Assembly: GCA_003313425.1 (NCBI GenBank)
Contig: NHZP01000062.1
Coordinates: forward strand, 186,001 to 250,000
Source: Pseudopyrenochaeta lycopersici
Lineage: Eukaryota > Ascomycota > Dothideomycetes > Pleosporales > Pseudopyrenochaetaceae
DNA: 64,000 nt
Reading direction: 5' to 3'
The translations under genes and the position numbers were made by a program. The notes beneath the pieces are model-generated. The model was not told the origin of the DNA and did no database searches. It saw only the letters and a program-made list of their open reading frames with translations. Positions 31,001 through 41,032 of the stretch are shown piece by piece (position 1 is the first letter of the stretch; every line of letters begins with the position of its first letter).

Positions 31001-32864
31001 GCATGTGTTCCAGGGCTTCTTTTCGGATATGGCCTAGTCTTGCATGCCAAACATCCATCGAAGCTATTGCTACTGGAGGTTTACGTGCCTTGGTGGCCAT
31101 GGCAAAGGACCGTTCCGCAGACCCTTGTGTTTCGGCATTTATAATCGCATCCTTGATATGTGGTTCGACAACACGGAATGCGCCATGTTTTGTCAGTTTA
31201 AAGGCGTTCGATCCATCCGAGTACTCCATCCAGCATGTTCTAGTATTGAAGAATAGGCCCTGTTGCTCAAGAGCATGTGCATTGATCAGGTTCCAGTGGA
31301 ATCCAGGGACATATGCGACGTTGTGCAGGTACAATAGGTTTGGACCTGACGGAGTGTGGATATGAACTGCGACCTCACCAGTGCCTGCAACATAAGTTTC
31401 GGAGTCGCCAAATTGGATGGTCTCGTCGTACGACGGATTGTAATTTATGAACCGTGATAGGTCGTTACAGACATGGGTGTCTGCACAGTTATCGAGTCGG
31501 AAATAGCCATCGAACTCGTTTGATGTTGCAGTGTTGAAAGCAAATCGAACGGTACTGTATGCCGCTTTCGATATTTGTGACTGGGTAGTGTTCGAAGCCT
31601 CTTGATTGTACGATGTACTGTTGGGTTGATTTGAAGCTCTTTTGGGCCAGAAGTTTGGTAAAGCGATGCCCAGCTTCTTGAAGCATCTTTCGATGTTCAT
31701 ACGTAGACGTCTGTTGCCGTTGACCGAGGTGATGATTTTTGATTGGATTTGGATAATTGGAGTCCATCCATCGGGTGCTTTAGACTGATTGAGGTAATAA
31801 CAGTCTGAATATATGTGCATCATGCCACATACACATTTGCGGAGAGTCTTCGAAGATGAAGACTCCTTGTGTTGTTTCTTCGGCGGACGCTGGACTTCAT
31901 CGGTTGAATCTGATTCTCTCGTATGTTTCTCTCCTTGGAAGGTAGCATGTGCTGCGCGTCCTCGTCCACTCTTTTCTTTGGGTGGTGCCATTGTTCTAAA
32001 CTGCCTGATGCAGAACCCGATGGTTATCTTTTTATCGGAGAGAGTCGGGTTAATTTTGCGGAAGGTTTTCACAGCTCTATTGACTGTATTCTGAGCCTTC
32101 TGAACGATGGTGACTTCGCCATCTTCACGGCTTTCTTCTCCTTCAGAATCAGTTGAACTTGTAATGGTGACAGAGCCATCACTGGCGTGATTGGGGTTGA
32201 TCTCATTGAGTGCCGTGATAATCGCGTTTGAAATCTTTTCCATAGTTTTCGCAGCTTCTTTGATAAGGCCTTTCTCACTTTCTACCTGAGCTTCCTTGGA
32301 CTTCATGTAGTTATAGAATGGTTGGTTGATTTCGTGAGATGCCTCAATGAAAGCATCACAGATCTGGGCCTCGCTGAGGTTCTCGATTTTGTAACGCTTC
32401 GCATTGTTAACAAGAGCGGGCCAGCGGCTAAGCCATTTGTCGAGACTAGTGTTACTAGGGCCTCTCTTAAGCTTCTCGAACTCAGTTCTAACATTCTGTT
32501 TTTGATCTTTCGCGGTGGGTTGAATGCTGTCGGCCAGCGCAATAAGTTTTCCTCGGACGTCATGGATTCCGAGGTAGTGCTGCTTAAACTCCAGACAGAC
32601 GGTAATATCGATGCGATCAGAGACCTTGTCGTATCTCTTCTTTTCGCTTTCAAAGATGGCTTGCAGGCTGTGGTATTTCTGGATCGTGTCCTTGCTTGCT
32701 GAGTCTGATGGTTTGGTGGCAGTGAAGGCCAGACTTTCAATCCCTTCTGGATCACAGTAGTTCCATACGTCATTGCGAACAGCAAGGTCCTCAATAGAGT
32801 TGATCCAGTTCGTCCAATCCTCACGGGAGTTGAGCAAGGTGAGATTATGGTCCTTGGTCGACAT
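28032..32864 (-). CDS. Copia Gag-Pol polyprotein, intact
   Basis: A 1,610-residue polyprotein. Gag is N-terminal (MSTKDHNLTLLNSREDW) with a CCHC-like knuckle CVCGMMHIYSDC. The protease follows at about residue 460 (LDNCADTHVCND, Asp in the D-S/T-G-like site). The integrase has the zinc motif WHARLGHIRKE at about 608 with CEQCQLAQAH, and a DDE core (IQSDGEKGLGEAW; SSAERSGGVI). The reverse transcriptase begins at AFELVDHPVDKQVLPLKWVF and carries the catalytic LFVDDMLIIAP at about 1256. RNase H has VSSDASFADD (about 1432) and TSTTEAELLSLS. The order protease-integrase-RT-RNase H is Copia-type. ATG 32864 starts gag about 520 bp inside the 5' LTR. No stops or frameshifts. Confidence 0.96.
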   Translation of the reverse strand: MSTKDHNLTLLNSREDWTNWINSIEDLAVRNDVWNYCDPEGIESLAFTATKPSDSASKDTIQKYHSLQAIFESEKKRYDKVSDRIDITVCLEFKQHYLGIHDVRGKLIALADSIQPTAKDQKQNVRTEFEKLKRGPSNTSLDKWLSRWPALVNNAKRYKIENLSEAQICDAFIEASHEINQPFYNYMKSKEAQVESEKGLIKEAAKTMEKISNAIITALNEINPNHASDGSVTITSSTDSEGEESREDGEVTIVQKAQNTVNRAVKTFRKINPTLSDKKITIGFCIRQFRTMAPPKEKSGRGRAAHATFQGEKHTRESDSTDEVQRPPKKQHKESSSSKTLRKCVCGMMHIYSDCYYLNQSKAPDGWTPIIQIQSKIITSVNGNRRLRMNIERCFKKLGIALPNFWPKRASNQPNSTSYNQEASNTTQSQISKAAYSTVRFAFNTATSNEFDGYFRLDNCADTHVCNDLSRFINYNPSYDETIQFGDSETYVAGTGEVAVHIHTPSGPNLLYLHNVAYVPGFHWNLINAHALEQQGLFFNTRTCWMEYSDGSNAFKLTKHGAFRVVEPHIKDAIINAETQGSAERSFAMATKARKPPVAIASMDVWHARLGHIRKEALEHMPEAVEGVALDTRNFQRNTELCEQCQLAQAHNAISHIPIWKGTYPFEKVHFDLIDMEEAFNADSWVAHFYCSYCGYHISFNLPTKSQEILISITQEFFTMTNDNWGFTTRYIQSDGEKGLGEAWKALVAKRGITHNPSPPDTPDQNSSAERSGGVIMTIARKLRIQGNLPQKLWPYIVAHATRLLNRIPIQRKQWQTPYEMVHSRKPNLSQFRTIGSLAYVLIKNKKYRPRKAKLQEKAIKGWLVGLEATNIYKVWIPHLNRVVISRDVQIDEKVMYNPDFDTTVPESRQALSIIINEIDLDEEDIDPLLIMEDATQQNTETLHLPLPTPEGSLQPTGTEEARTQASVAQSPPSPVSITRTERGTEALALENLRSSSGRAIKISKRGHDAIDTVNLTLTPNRVHKRARQQAHALRLERAKVGEQVAHAFAQAGTMKTHRKDLPPPPESWYQLKRHPEREGFKKAADREIKSLEEQGAFELVDHPVDKQVLPLKWVFTYKFDQGGYLDKHKARICARGDLQHQTGEDIYAATGAYRSFRILMAIVCAYGLICHQIDFKNAFINADLDEEIYTTCPPGYGRPGKVWRLLKALYGLRKSPKLWYKELVSFLQPLGFQSCPEEPCIMVNKETKLVLFLFVDDMLIIAPQNKHQQLQQFKEAVQNKYDIKDLGEASSFLNIRIRRDLKAKKLWICQDGYIDKICVKFGIDETKPITTPLPSSYHPLPYEGQATIQQIMEMQEKVGSILYPAVVTRPDISFAASQLGQFTLNPSPEHLRYANRVLSYLQTTKYYAIEFSDPAANNALDVEKDDEVLLVSSDASFADDTETRKSTQGYLMRLFNGPIMWQSSKQKTVTTSTTEAELLSLSHTARETIALYRLFANIEFDPEHLPSILCDNQQTVGLIQKERPQLTSKLKHVDIHNLWLRQIHQEGKIKVQWVPTTSMPADGFTKPLSTEKHSQFMKQLGLVDISAQVNPGYVDMEYSTDIQTSSDTE

Positions 32865-33375
32865 TTTTTGATAATTTGAAATGAATTGTTGATGGGAGAA
32901 TTTTTATTGTTTCTTTCCCAATAGCAAAAGGAGTATGGGCTCTGTCCTTTCGACCTAGTGCTCTCAGAATCATGTTGGCCCATCTGTCTGGTCTTTGTCG
33001 GGACTCTCGGAAAGCCACATTTCGAGTATACAAGATGCTGAGAAAAGGTGAGGCAAAGAGGATTAGATCCGAAGCATCCGTATGGCTGGATACAGTCGCT
33101 GACGCGTGCTTGTATATGGCATCATCGGATGTTGAGGATCGATCGGTCCGAATTGATTGTTCCGCCGTCTGTGATAGGTCAGCTTCTAGTTAAAGAAGAC
33201 AATCCTGAAGCTTAGCTGTTTTAGGAGTCTTTAAGGTCCATTTCATTGCTTTAATTTCATGTTGGTTCCTCTGAGGAGAACTTGTTAAAGAGAGCTCGTC
33301 ATAATAGAGACGATTGAAGAGAGAGTGGATCTTAAAAGAGTTGAGTTATTGCTCAATAGCATTGGAAGAGTCTCC

Positions 33376-33386
33376 GGGCTCATAAC
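33376..33386 (-). other. Primer binding site, initiator tRNA-Met anticodon arm type
   Basis: Directly inside the 5' LTR the plus strand reads GGGCTCATAAC, the same bases as the anticodon arm of eukaryotic initiator tRNA-Met; the element strand is therefore complementary to it. This is the half-tRNA priming known from Drosophila copia and yeast Ty5. Confidence 0.8.
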
Positions 33387-33582
33387 TGTCGCACTGAAGG
33401 TGTTAACTGAACAGTGAAAATGATTGGGATATGAGGCACAAAGTTAAGATGGTTTTTGTGTGATTGTATTTGTGTGTACGACAATGTGTGTCGTCTGTTC
33501 AGAAGAGATGGCACAAGTCTTTTATGAAGACATCACGTGGACTGCTAAGCGAACTACTGCCCTTGGCCAATGGCGTGCGACA
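33387..33582 (-). repeat. 5' LTR of the Copia element
   Basis: 196 bp, TGTCGCACTG...GGCGTGCGACA, followed by target duplication TGAAG. Confidence 0.95.
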
Positions 33583-33897
33583 TGAAGCAATAGAATCGTT
33601 CTCTATTCTCAATACTCTTTTCAGAAGCGCACTCTTACTGTCTTAGTATTGAACCCTTACCCATACGATATCACTCACTCCCCGAGAACCAACCGAGCCC
33701 TCGCATACGCTAAGGATTGCAGTGCAAGAACGAAAGAGGAGTCACCAGTAGACCCTTGTAGAACTAAGCGAGCCAATCCAAGGCGAGAGGATCTTCACAG
33801 GCGGTGCCATCCTATCGACCGGTCAACACGGCACTGGTCATATCTGGCAGCATTCCCACATTTTCATTCAACATTTCACATTCTTACTACAGCCACA

Positions 33898-34467
33898 ATG
33901 AATTTATGTGCCACCTGCAAAGCTATAGACTTTCGAGCCATGATAGTCGCTTGTCTTCAAGATTGTCAACGTAGGCAAGCAGCAGATAGCCAAGATTATG
34001 ACGAGGTTCTGGCTCTACCTCAGAAGCACCATACTGACATTTTCCAAATCCAAGCTTCAGCTCAAGCTTGTGGTTTATGCAAACTCATTTTCCGGGCCTT
34101 CGAAGAAAGAAATGTGGCCAATGTCGAAGACGCAAGGGGCATACCCATTGTCTTTCGCTCGCGGTGTAACAAGGTAGAAGTGCTCTATGATGCTCCGGAG
34201 CGATATATCAAACTGTGTGACCTTGATTGGTACATGAATGGAAGTGACGGTGAATGATTTCTCCTGCCAAATTTTATACAAAATCAGAAACTGACGATAG
34301 CAGTCTACACATTGTTCCAGGCACTGAAGATCACAGAAGACAACTCCCCGCCTGTTCACAAGATGATGGAGAGGGACCCGAGATCACCTGCCTCATTCGG
34401 AACCGCTGCTTGTTGGCTGAGAAATTGCATGAAGAACCATAAATCCTGTAGATCAACCCTCGAGGAC
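33898..34467 (+). pseudogene. HET-type protein gene, N-terminal stub cut by hAT1
   Basis: ATG 33898 (CCACAATGAA) opens a protein beginning MNLCATCKAIDF with a later QACGLCKLIFRAFEE, the Cys-pair lead-in common before fungal HET domains. An intron 34250-34303 (GTGAAT...CTGAC...CAG) joins in frame to a second exon reading LFQALKITEDN and SFGTAACWLRNCMKNHKSC, again the usual pre-HET region. The frame then enters the left TIR of hAT1 at 34468. No HET domain follows on the other side of the transposons, so the gene is truncated rather than merely interrupted. A short secreted-like or decoy product is possible but nothing supports it. Confidence 0.7.
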
Positions 34468-36964
34468 CAGACCTGGACATCGTTCGTTTCCCCGAACGAT
34501 CGTTTTGAACGATCGTTCATCGTCCGAACGACGTTTATGGTCAAGAGGTGGTTCTTATTCTATTGACTAGGTATTTACTATATAAACTGTGAAAATCTCG
34601 TAAATCTTAGCTATTCCTAATTCCTGTTTTAGGAAAGTTGTATAGGCAGCGCACAGGCTATACTATATATTATTAAGCCAAGCTCTCTTAAATAGGATTT
34701 CCTATCCTATTAACGCCTGTATATAAAAATTGCTTAGTTTATTTGAAAGAAAATTAGAGCTCGCAATCGCTGCTAACTGTCGCTACAGTTCTAGTGTTGA
34801 GAAACGACTATTAGCCAGCTCCCCTACTGCCGAAGTACTCGAGAAGCTCAGCTGCGTCGCACTCGGTGTCAGCTGCTCGCTACCCTCCTCACCCTCCACT
34901 TCGCGGTTGCTCTTATCGTTGCCTAAGCCTGCTGGCGACCCTAGTGTAATAAGCCCTTGCGCATCCCAGTTTGCAAGCAGTTCGCTTGCCTCCATTACCT
35001 CTACACTCATACTTTGACGCCGCTTATCAAGGAGGATACCAGCAAGGGAGAAGACCCTCTCTGGCTCGTCGCTCATAGGTGGGATAGAGAGGATATCAAT
35101 CGCCATTCGGGCGAGGCGAGGATAACGGCCACGAACCTCAGCGGAATGCCAGTACTTGATAGGATTAACACTGCGTACTCGCGGCTTACTTATCCACTCA
35201 TCGTACTCATCTGCAGTCGTAGCAACAATAGGATCATCCTCATCAATTGCAGCGGCGAGGTAGGTTCTTAGTGCGCCCAATATAGGTGGCTTTTTACTTA
35301 GTAATCTTGTTGATGTGGCTTCAAGTTCGCCTGGCAAGTCTTTATACTCGCGCTGCCACAGATCTCTCACTGATTGCTTCGCAGTCTTTAGCCAAGCTCT
35401 ACCTGCTTGCTGCTTCCATTGCCGGTTAATAAAGTGCCACTTGCGGCGTGGGTCGAGTACAATGGCGGCTGCCAGTGCTGGTGAGCGATCCATAAGGCAA
35501 TAGTACTCATCTGCCTTCGCCCATCCATGTTCGAGCAATGCGTGTATCCTCGTATCGCGACCAGCGTACTCAGCCTTAGCATCCTCAAGACGACTGAGGA
35601 TACATTCAAGCGTAGGTAAGACGTAGCCAACTCCTACAAAATCGCCAGCGCTGGCGTCGCCTTGCAGAGCCATTGTTGCTTCAAAGAGTGGCTGGAGGAG
35701 GCCTTGAAAAGTTTGCAGTACGCCCCAATCATCGTGTGTGAAGCGATTTTTAAATACCCACAACGACAGTGAGTCTTTGCCTTTTTGAACGCGCTTGCCG
35801 CTGCTAACTGCTATAGAGTAGCGGTTGCTCTCGTCGTCGATGAATGTGTCAACCTCAGCCATAAGTTCCACTGCGCGATCAATCATAAGATAAGTGCTGT
35901 TCCACCGCGTCTGCTGGTCCTGTACAAGCTCTAAGCGGTAAGGCTTTATAAGCTTTTTCTTGCGCTCACGCTCACAAACTTTCAGCCATCTCTCGTGCCT
36001 CTGAGGGCTCTTACGCACCCATTTTACAACATTGTGAATCTTTCCAACAGGTCCTTGGCACTGCCAGAGCATTACTTCATCGCGAGAATCCTTTAGTAGC
36101 TGGTTCTCGGCCTCATATATATCCTTTCGATCACCAAACAAGAGGGATCTCGCTACCAAGTTGATGACATGGCCCATACAACGTAATCGCCGCTGGTGAG
36201 CCCATGAAGCCTCTGGAACGTTAAGAAGCTTTGCCAACGCGTCAATAGCTGTATCGTTGTTCCTAGCATTGTCAAGGACAAAGTAGCCAAGCTTGCCCAC
36301 AATTCCATATGTCTTGGCAATTCGATATACATCCTGGGCGATATTAACGCCCTCGTGAGAGTCGTAAAACGGTGAGAGGCCTAGTAGAAGCTTACAGTTG
36401 GTGCCCTCACAGTTAGCGAGGTGAGCAACTACTCCATTAACTGCATGTAAGTTTGGTGACGTCCACAAGTCGAATGCGAGGTGGATCATGCCTGGAGCTT
36501 GCTGCAAAAGCTGTATTATCTCACGCTGATGGTATTTTAGATCTTCAAGCACTCGCCGGGCAATCGTACGCCTATTGTTTATAGCCCTTGGGGTTTGAAC
36601 TAGTGGTTGCAACGTGGCCAGAAATTCGAGGAATTCAGGGTCATCAACACGCTGAAATGGGATCCTACGCCTCACCACCCACCTCCTTAGAGCTTGGTTA
36701 ATCCTCTCGAAGTCGGTATTTCGGACTAATCGAGCAATAATGCGTTGGTGATCGCTTCGAGATGGGTCAAGGCCACACGAACGAAACCAGTTAGCAAGCT
36801 TAAAGTCCTCTAGGCTCTCGTCTTCTGCAAGCTTTGGGTGGTGCTGAGCCATGTGCTTGCGCACGCTTTGGACACCTCTCGTTACGTTGTAGGTAATCTC
36901 CTTCCCGTTTAGGTAACACGGCTTGCACAACCAGAATCTCGCCTTAGTCATTCGATCTTTCTGC

Positions 36965-39932
36965 CAGGGTAGTAGGTAACTTATATAACATAATTGGAAG
37001 GGCAGTTCCAGTTATATAATAACCGCTTGAGGGCAGTTATATTATGTTATATAGTTACCTAAAATGCCAAGACTGGGTTAGTAAGCCCTTCGAAAAGTGA
37101 GATGAATGCATGAAGCTCAAAATAGGTGCCAATATTTATATAAACTTCTTTATTAGGAAGTCTCCGCCGATGTAGAGAGACTTAGGAGGCCTTCTAGCAC
37201 CGGCACGGCCGCCGTAGCTTCATCTCTCATTGCATTACTCTCCTCCAGCACCTCCCTAGCCAAATCACCTGCCATTGTCCTTCCGTCCCTAGCTGTTAAT
37301 CTAATCCAGCTCTTCAAACACTCACTCTGCTCAACAACCTCAGCGCCAAGTTGGTGTCGCTCCCATGTTATTGTACGCCTGGCTCCGGAGAATACGCGTT
37401 CGCTTTCGGCCGACATCGCTGGGATAGAGAGGAGATCGATCGCCATGCGTGAGAGGCGTGGGAAGTTGTTACGCTGGGTAGGTTCGAGCCACCAATCAAG
37501 GGCAGAGCCAGCAATACTCGGTATGGGGTTGCCCTATAAGAGAAAGATGTTAGTAAAAGTTGTAGGCAGCAAGATCCTATAAGAATCACCTCAATAAACT
37601 GCTTAAACTCATCTGATGATGTAGACCTAGCCATCTCCCTTTCAAATCGGTGTCGTTCAAGGGCATTGGTAATGGACTCTGGGTCAATTGGCGTTGAAGC
37701 TTCACATGGAATAGCCACAAACTTATATTCCTTCATCCACAATCTCCGTACGGCGTCAATTGCCCGATCCATCGTACCTGGGTAAACTTCTTCAACAGCT
37801 TTCCACTCATCCTCAAGATATCGTCTCCGGAAGGTAGGATTAAGAAGCAGTGCGCCAGCGTATGCAGGTGTTCGATCGGTAAGTTTGTAATACTTGTCAA
37901 ATGCGAACCACATGGACAAAAGCGATGCAGAGAGGTTGGTGTCGGCCGTATGCTCGCTCTGCTTCGTTTTAATATGGCTGATAAGGTAATCCATTGACTC
38001 TAGCACCTGATCGAGCGTCGCATTATCCCGTTCGAGAATGGCGGTAGTGTCGCGAAAGGGCTTTAAAATATCCCTCGTCTCCTTCAAGCTCTCCCACTCA
38101 TCGCGATCGATAAAGTTCTTCTGCATATCATCCCAGTTCTTATCAATAAAGACTCTTACGTAGTTCTCTAGTTGAATTGCCGCCTCCAACATTGTTAGCC
38201 ATGAATTCCAGCGCGTATCATTGTCCCGGGGGAGGATTCTTCCAGCTAGTTCAACAAATCTTTGATACCGACATGGTGAGCGACGGAGCCATACAGCGAC
38301 GTTGTGGATCTTTCCTAGTGGACCAAACTTTCTCCACTCTTCCTGAGTAGTCTCATTCTGATCATACTCGTCCTCTGAGTGAAGTCCAAGCCTCTCTTCC
38401 TCTTGCCGAAGCTCCTCTGCTGCCTTAATAGCTAGCTCTACCGCATCTTTATTCCTTGTAAAGAGGAAGGCTTGGCAAGCCAAGTTAAGAATATGACCCA
38501 TACATCGAATTCGGTGTTGCTGAGCGCCCCAGTGTTGGAAGCGACGAGCGAGAAGGCGGCAAATCTTATCATTTGAACCGTGGTTGTCTCCTGTATATAG
38601 GCAATTAGCCATTAAATAGACTTCGAAGGGTTTTATTATTAGATTTAATGCCTACCAGTAATATAACCTAACCGTTCTTCGTTAATCTCGTACTCCTGCA
38701 GGACTTTAAAGAATATTTGCTCCTGTTCATCAGCACCATGACCATCCTTGTGCTCACGAAGAGCTAATGTAGCCTTCTGCAACCTCCCTAGCTTGTCCAC
38801 AAAGTGAGCCGTAATCGCCTGGTAGTGGCTCTTGTTTGGTGAGGTCCAAATATCCGTAGTAAAGTGTATTTTAGAGAGCGATTCAGCAAGCTTTTGCTTA
38901 ATAACTTCCTTTTGAACTTTATATGTCTTTCCTAGCAGCTTTCTAACAGACCAGCGAGACTTTTTAACCGGACCGTCGCGCTCAACCAGTGTGTAATTTG
39001 ATATCTTCATGAGGAGGTGGAACTCAGGCCACTCGACTATCGTGTGAGGGAGGTTGTGGTTGACTATCATCATAACCAGTACGTTTAGCCAGTCAGCTTG
39101 GTTCACCGAATCGCGAAGAACTCGAGCCTTTAGGGCCTCCGCTGTACTCTCTGCACGCTGTTGCTGGATGTTAAAGCTAGCAGCGAGGCGATTCGACTCC
39201 TCTTCCACCTTTGGTTTCTTATTCGATAAAATATGCAGGCCGTGAGTTGTCCGGAGATGCAGGCGGAAGGCAGTTGCACTAGTAAGTCCCTTTCTACACC
39301 GCCTGCAGTAAAAGATCTCTTGATTCGAGTTGCCACGCTGTGGTTTGCCTTCAGGAGGCTCATCTAATGCAAAGCTCCAAAGTTCATCTGCCTCCCGTGC
39401 TCTCCGGCGCCTTTTTTGTGGTATACCGGCTTGGTGGTGCGTGTCCTTGCGGGCAAGCGTTAAGTCGTCAAAGTCGCGCGAATCAAGCTCGGAGATCGTT
39501 GAGAGTTCTTCGCTGGCTTCTTCTTGGGCTCGTCGAGAAGCCCTAGTTGTTCTTTGGGTCCTATCCATAGTGTATTTGAAAATGCAGGGAGGGACCAAAA
39601 AGATGTGGATGGCAGAGTGCAGATGTTACCTTTTTGGCAGGGCTCAGGGGTCGGTACGGGACATAGAGCCCCCAAGCGACGCGCGCACAGGCGGAATATG
39701 TTTAAAACTAGCCCCTTTTGTAGGTAAAATGGGCTCGAGCGTCCTTGATTTACCTGGCAACTTTGACACCTCACATCTCCATGCAGCGGCCAGCAACACC
39801 AAAAGATACTGTAGAGTTATATAACTATATAACTTAGGCAACATAACTGCCTGAGGCAGTTACAGTTATGTATTATGTAGTTATCTAACAATATAACTAT
39901 ATAATATAACATAATTATTACCTACATGCCTG
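36965..39932 (-). mobile_element. hAT transposon 2, nested in hAT1
   Basis: A 2,968-bp element flanked by an exact 8-bp duplication CTTTCTGC (36957-36964 and 39933-39940), the hAT signature. The ends are short imperfect inverted repeats: CAGGGTAGTAGGTAA at the left and, inverted, CAGGCATGTAGGTAA at the right, followed by AT-rich subterminal repeats containing GGCAGTTA. The insertion interrupts the hAT1 transposase coding sequence. Confidence 0.95.
37153..39568 (-). CDS. hAT2 transposase (three exons), apparently intact
   Basis: Exons on the minus strand: 39568-38656, 38590-37590 and 37533-37153, with introns 38591-38655 (GTAGGC...ACAG) and 37534-37589 (GTGATT...TACTAAC...TATAG); phases fit and give 764 residues. 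Features: basic N-terminus, BED-type zinc finger FYCRRCRKGLTSATAFRLHL...H, catalytic block FTTDIWTSPNKSHYQAITAH, RIRCMGHILNLACQAF, and a C-terminal dimerisation domain (RMAIDLLSIPAMSAESERVF). ATG 39568 (MDRTQRTTRASRR) is preferred to the upstream TTG. It could act on the CAGGxxxGTAGGTAA ends around it. Confidence 0.88.
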
Positions 39933-40534
39933 CTTTCTGCTCTATAGGAACCCCATATTTCCACACCCACTGGGTGACTTTAACATCACTAAGAGGCGTT
40001 GCAAAGCTTGAGATACGCTCCCAATCAACCCAACTGTAGTCAAACTTTAGAGCAGTGGCTGGCTCGTCACCCTGACTTTCTGGTAGCCAGATTGAGTCAT
40101 CGTTGGTACGCTGTAACTCAGTACGTATAGAGGGGATCTGCGATAACTTCTGAAAGCTCGTCATCGTTAGTATCGTTAAGATCAAACCTTTGCTGGATAG
40201 GAGAGTCCTCATCCTGGATAATAAGCTGCGATAATCGTTTACTACGACGTTGTTGCGGTCCAGTGTCGTCAAGATGAGTAGCTAATCGCTTTCGACGATT
40301 CTTTAAGCTCATGCTGGCAGTCGATAAAGGAGTAACAAGAGAAATGGAACGAATTTACAGTAAAACTGTATTAACGCGTTCATGATCTCATCTGTTGACT
40401 TCTCCGCTTCCCCGCTTTTGCGACGCGTCTGTAAACAAGAACAATAACAAAGCTAACGATAGCCGAACGACGATCGTTCGCCGAACGATCGATCATCGTT
40501 TACTGATCGTTTAGACGAACGATGTCCAGGTCTG

Positions 40535-40972
40535 GTTGAGGTGGTACCACCACCAATCAGGAAGGAGAGAGGTCCTGACCCAGCATTTGATCGCCAGCGG
40601 GAACACAAGCGCATTCGAATAGACGCTCCGGTCTCTACAACTGATTTGTATGATCAGTATATATCTACCGATCGGCTTCATGACGACCAGGCAGGTTGCG
40701 ATGAGGCTATTGCGTACTGGCTATCCCGCTACGACTCCCAAAGAGATCTCGCTCGCTTCGCTCTGGATCTGTTCGCGATCTCACCTATGTCAGATGAATG
40801 CGAACGCCTCTTTAGTAGCGCAAAGCTTACTATAGTTGATCGCCGTGGTAGGCTGAAGGCAGATATTATAGAGGCATGTGAGTGTCTTCGGGCCTGGTAT
40901 GGAAAACCCCAGGCTGAGGAAAACAGCGATATCGAGGATAGTGAGAATGAAGACGACTGGATTGATAATTAG
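40535..40972 (+). pseudogene. hAT transposase C-terminal relic (third hAT lineage)
   Basis: An open frame begins directly at the right end of hAT1 and encodes only the C-terminal hAT region: YDSQRDLARFALDLFAISPM, SDECERLFSSAKLTIVDRR and ADIIEACECLRAWYGK. It lies on the opposite strand to hAT1 and hAT2 and differs from both, so it belongs to another hAT family. Everything upstream of the dimerisation domain is missing. Confidence 0.85.
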
Positions 40973-41032
40973 TAGTGAAATACATTTTCTCGGTTTCTTC
41001 CTTTTCTTCAGCCTCAGTCTTGGCGGTCTTAT

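Larger units (their letters stand above)
27814..33582 (-). mobile_element. Full-length Ty1/Copia retrotransposon, recent insertion
   Basis: A 5,769-bp element on the minus strand with LTRs 27814-28017 (204 bp) and 33387-33582 (196 bp), starting TGTCGCAC and ending GTGCGACA. The LTRs appear identical except for an 8-bp insertion in the left copy. The 5-bp target duplication TGAAG is intact (27809-27813 and 33583-33587). One 1,610-codon open frame spans gag to RNase H, with a primer binding site next to the 5' LTR and a G-rich tract next to the 3' LTR. Near-identical LTRs, intact duplication and open frame mean insertion was recent, after or outside RIP. Confidence 0.97.
34783..40312 (-). pseudogene. 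hAT1 transposase, interrupted by hAT2
   Basis: The C-terminal 722-codon part is open at 34783-36951: a BED-like zinc finger (WLCKPCYLNG ... HMAQHHP), a DDE-type core (LAFDLWTSPNLHAVNGVVAH, GYFVLDNARNNDTAID, RRLRCMGHVINLVARSL) and the hAT dimerisation domain (RMAIDILSIPPMSDEPERVF). The N-terminal part lies beyond hAT2 at 39941-40312 (FDYSWVDWERI, TQWVWKYGVPIEQK). Deleting hAT2 plus one target copy restores the frame across the break, giving the same domain order as hAT3. A separate one-base frame change near 40120-40140 divides the N-terminal part, so the gene was probably dead anyway. Confidence 0.85.
34468..40534 (-). mobile_element. hAT transposon 1, split by hAT2
   Basis: The ends are perfect 19-bp inverted repeats CAGACCTGGACATCGTTCG (34468-34486 and 40516-40534), with many GAACGATCGTTC palindromes just inside, likely transposase binding sites. 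Removing hAT2 with one target copy leaves about 3.1 kb, normal for hAT. Flanking 8-mers (TCGAGGAC, GTTGAGGT) do not match: the left flank is a HET-type gene, the right flank another hAT relic. So the outer junctions were rearranged after insertion, or the two ends come from different events. Confidence 0.88.

Noticed and set aside
28277..32702. Plus-strand frames over the Copia element
   Set aside because: Antisense shadows of the polyprotein.
34460..34467. Target duplication of hAT1
   Set aside because: The flanking 8-mers TCGAGGAC and GTTGAGGT do not agree in register.
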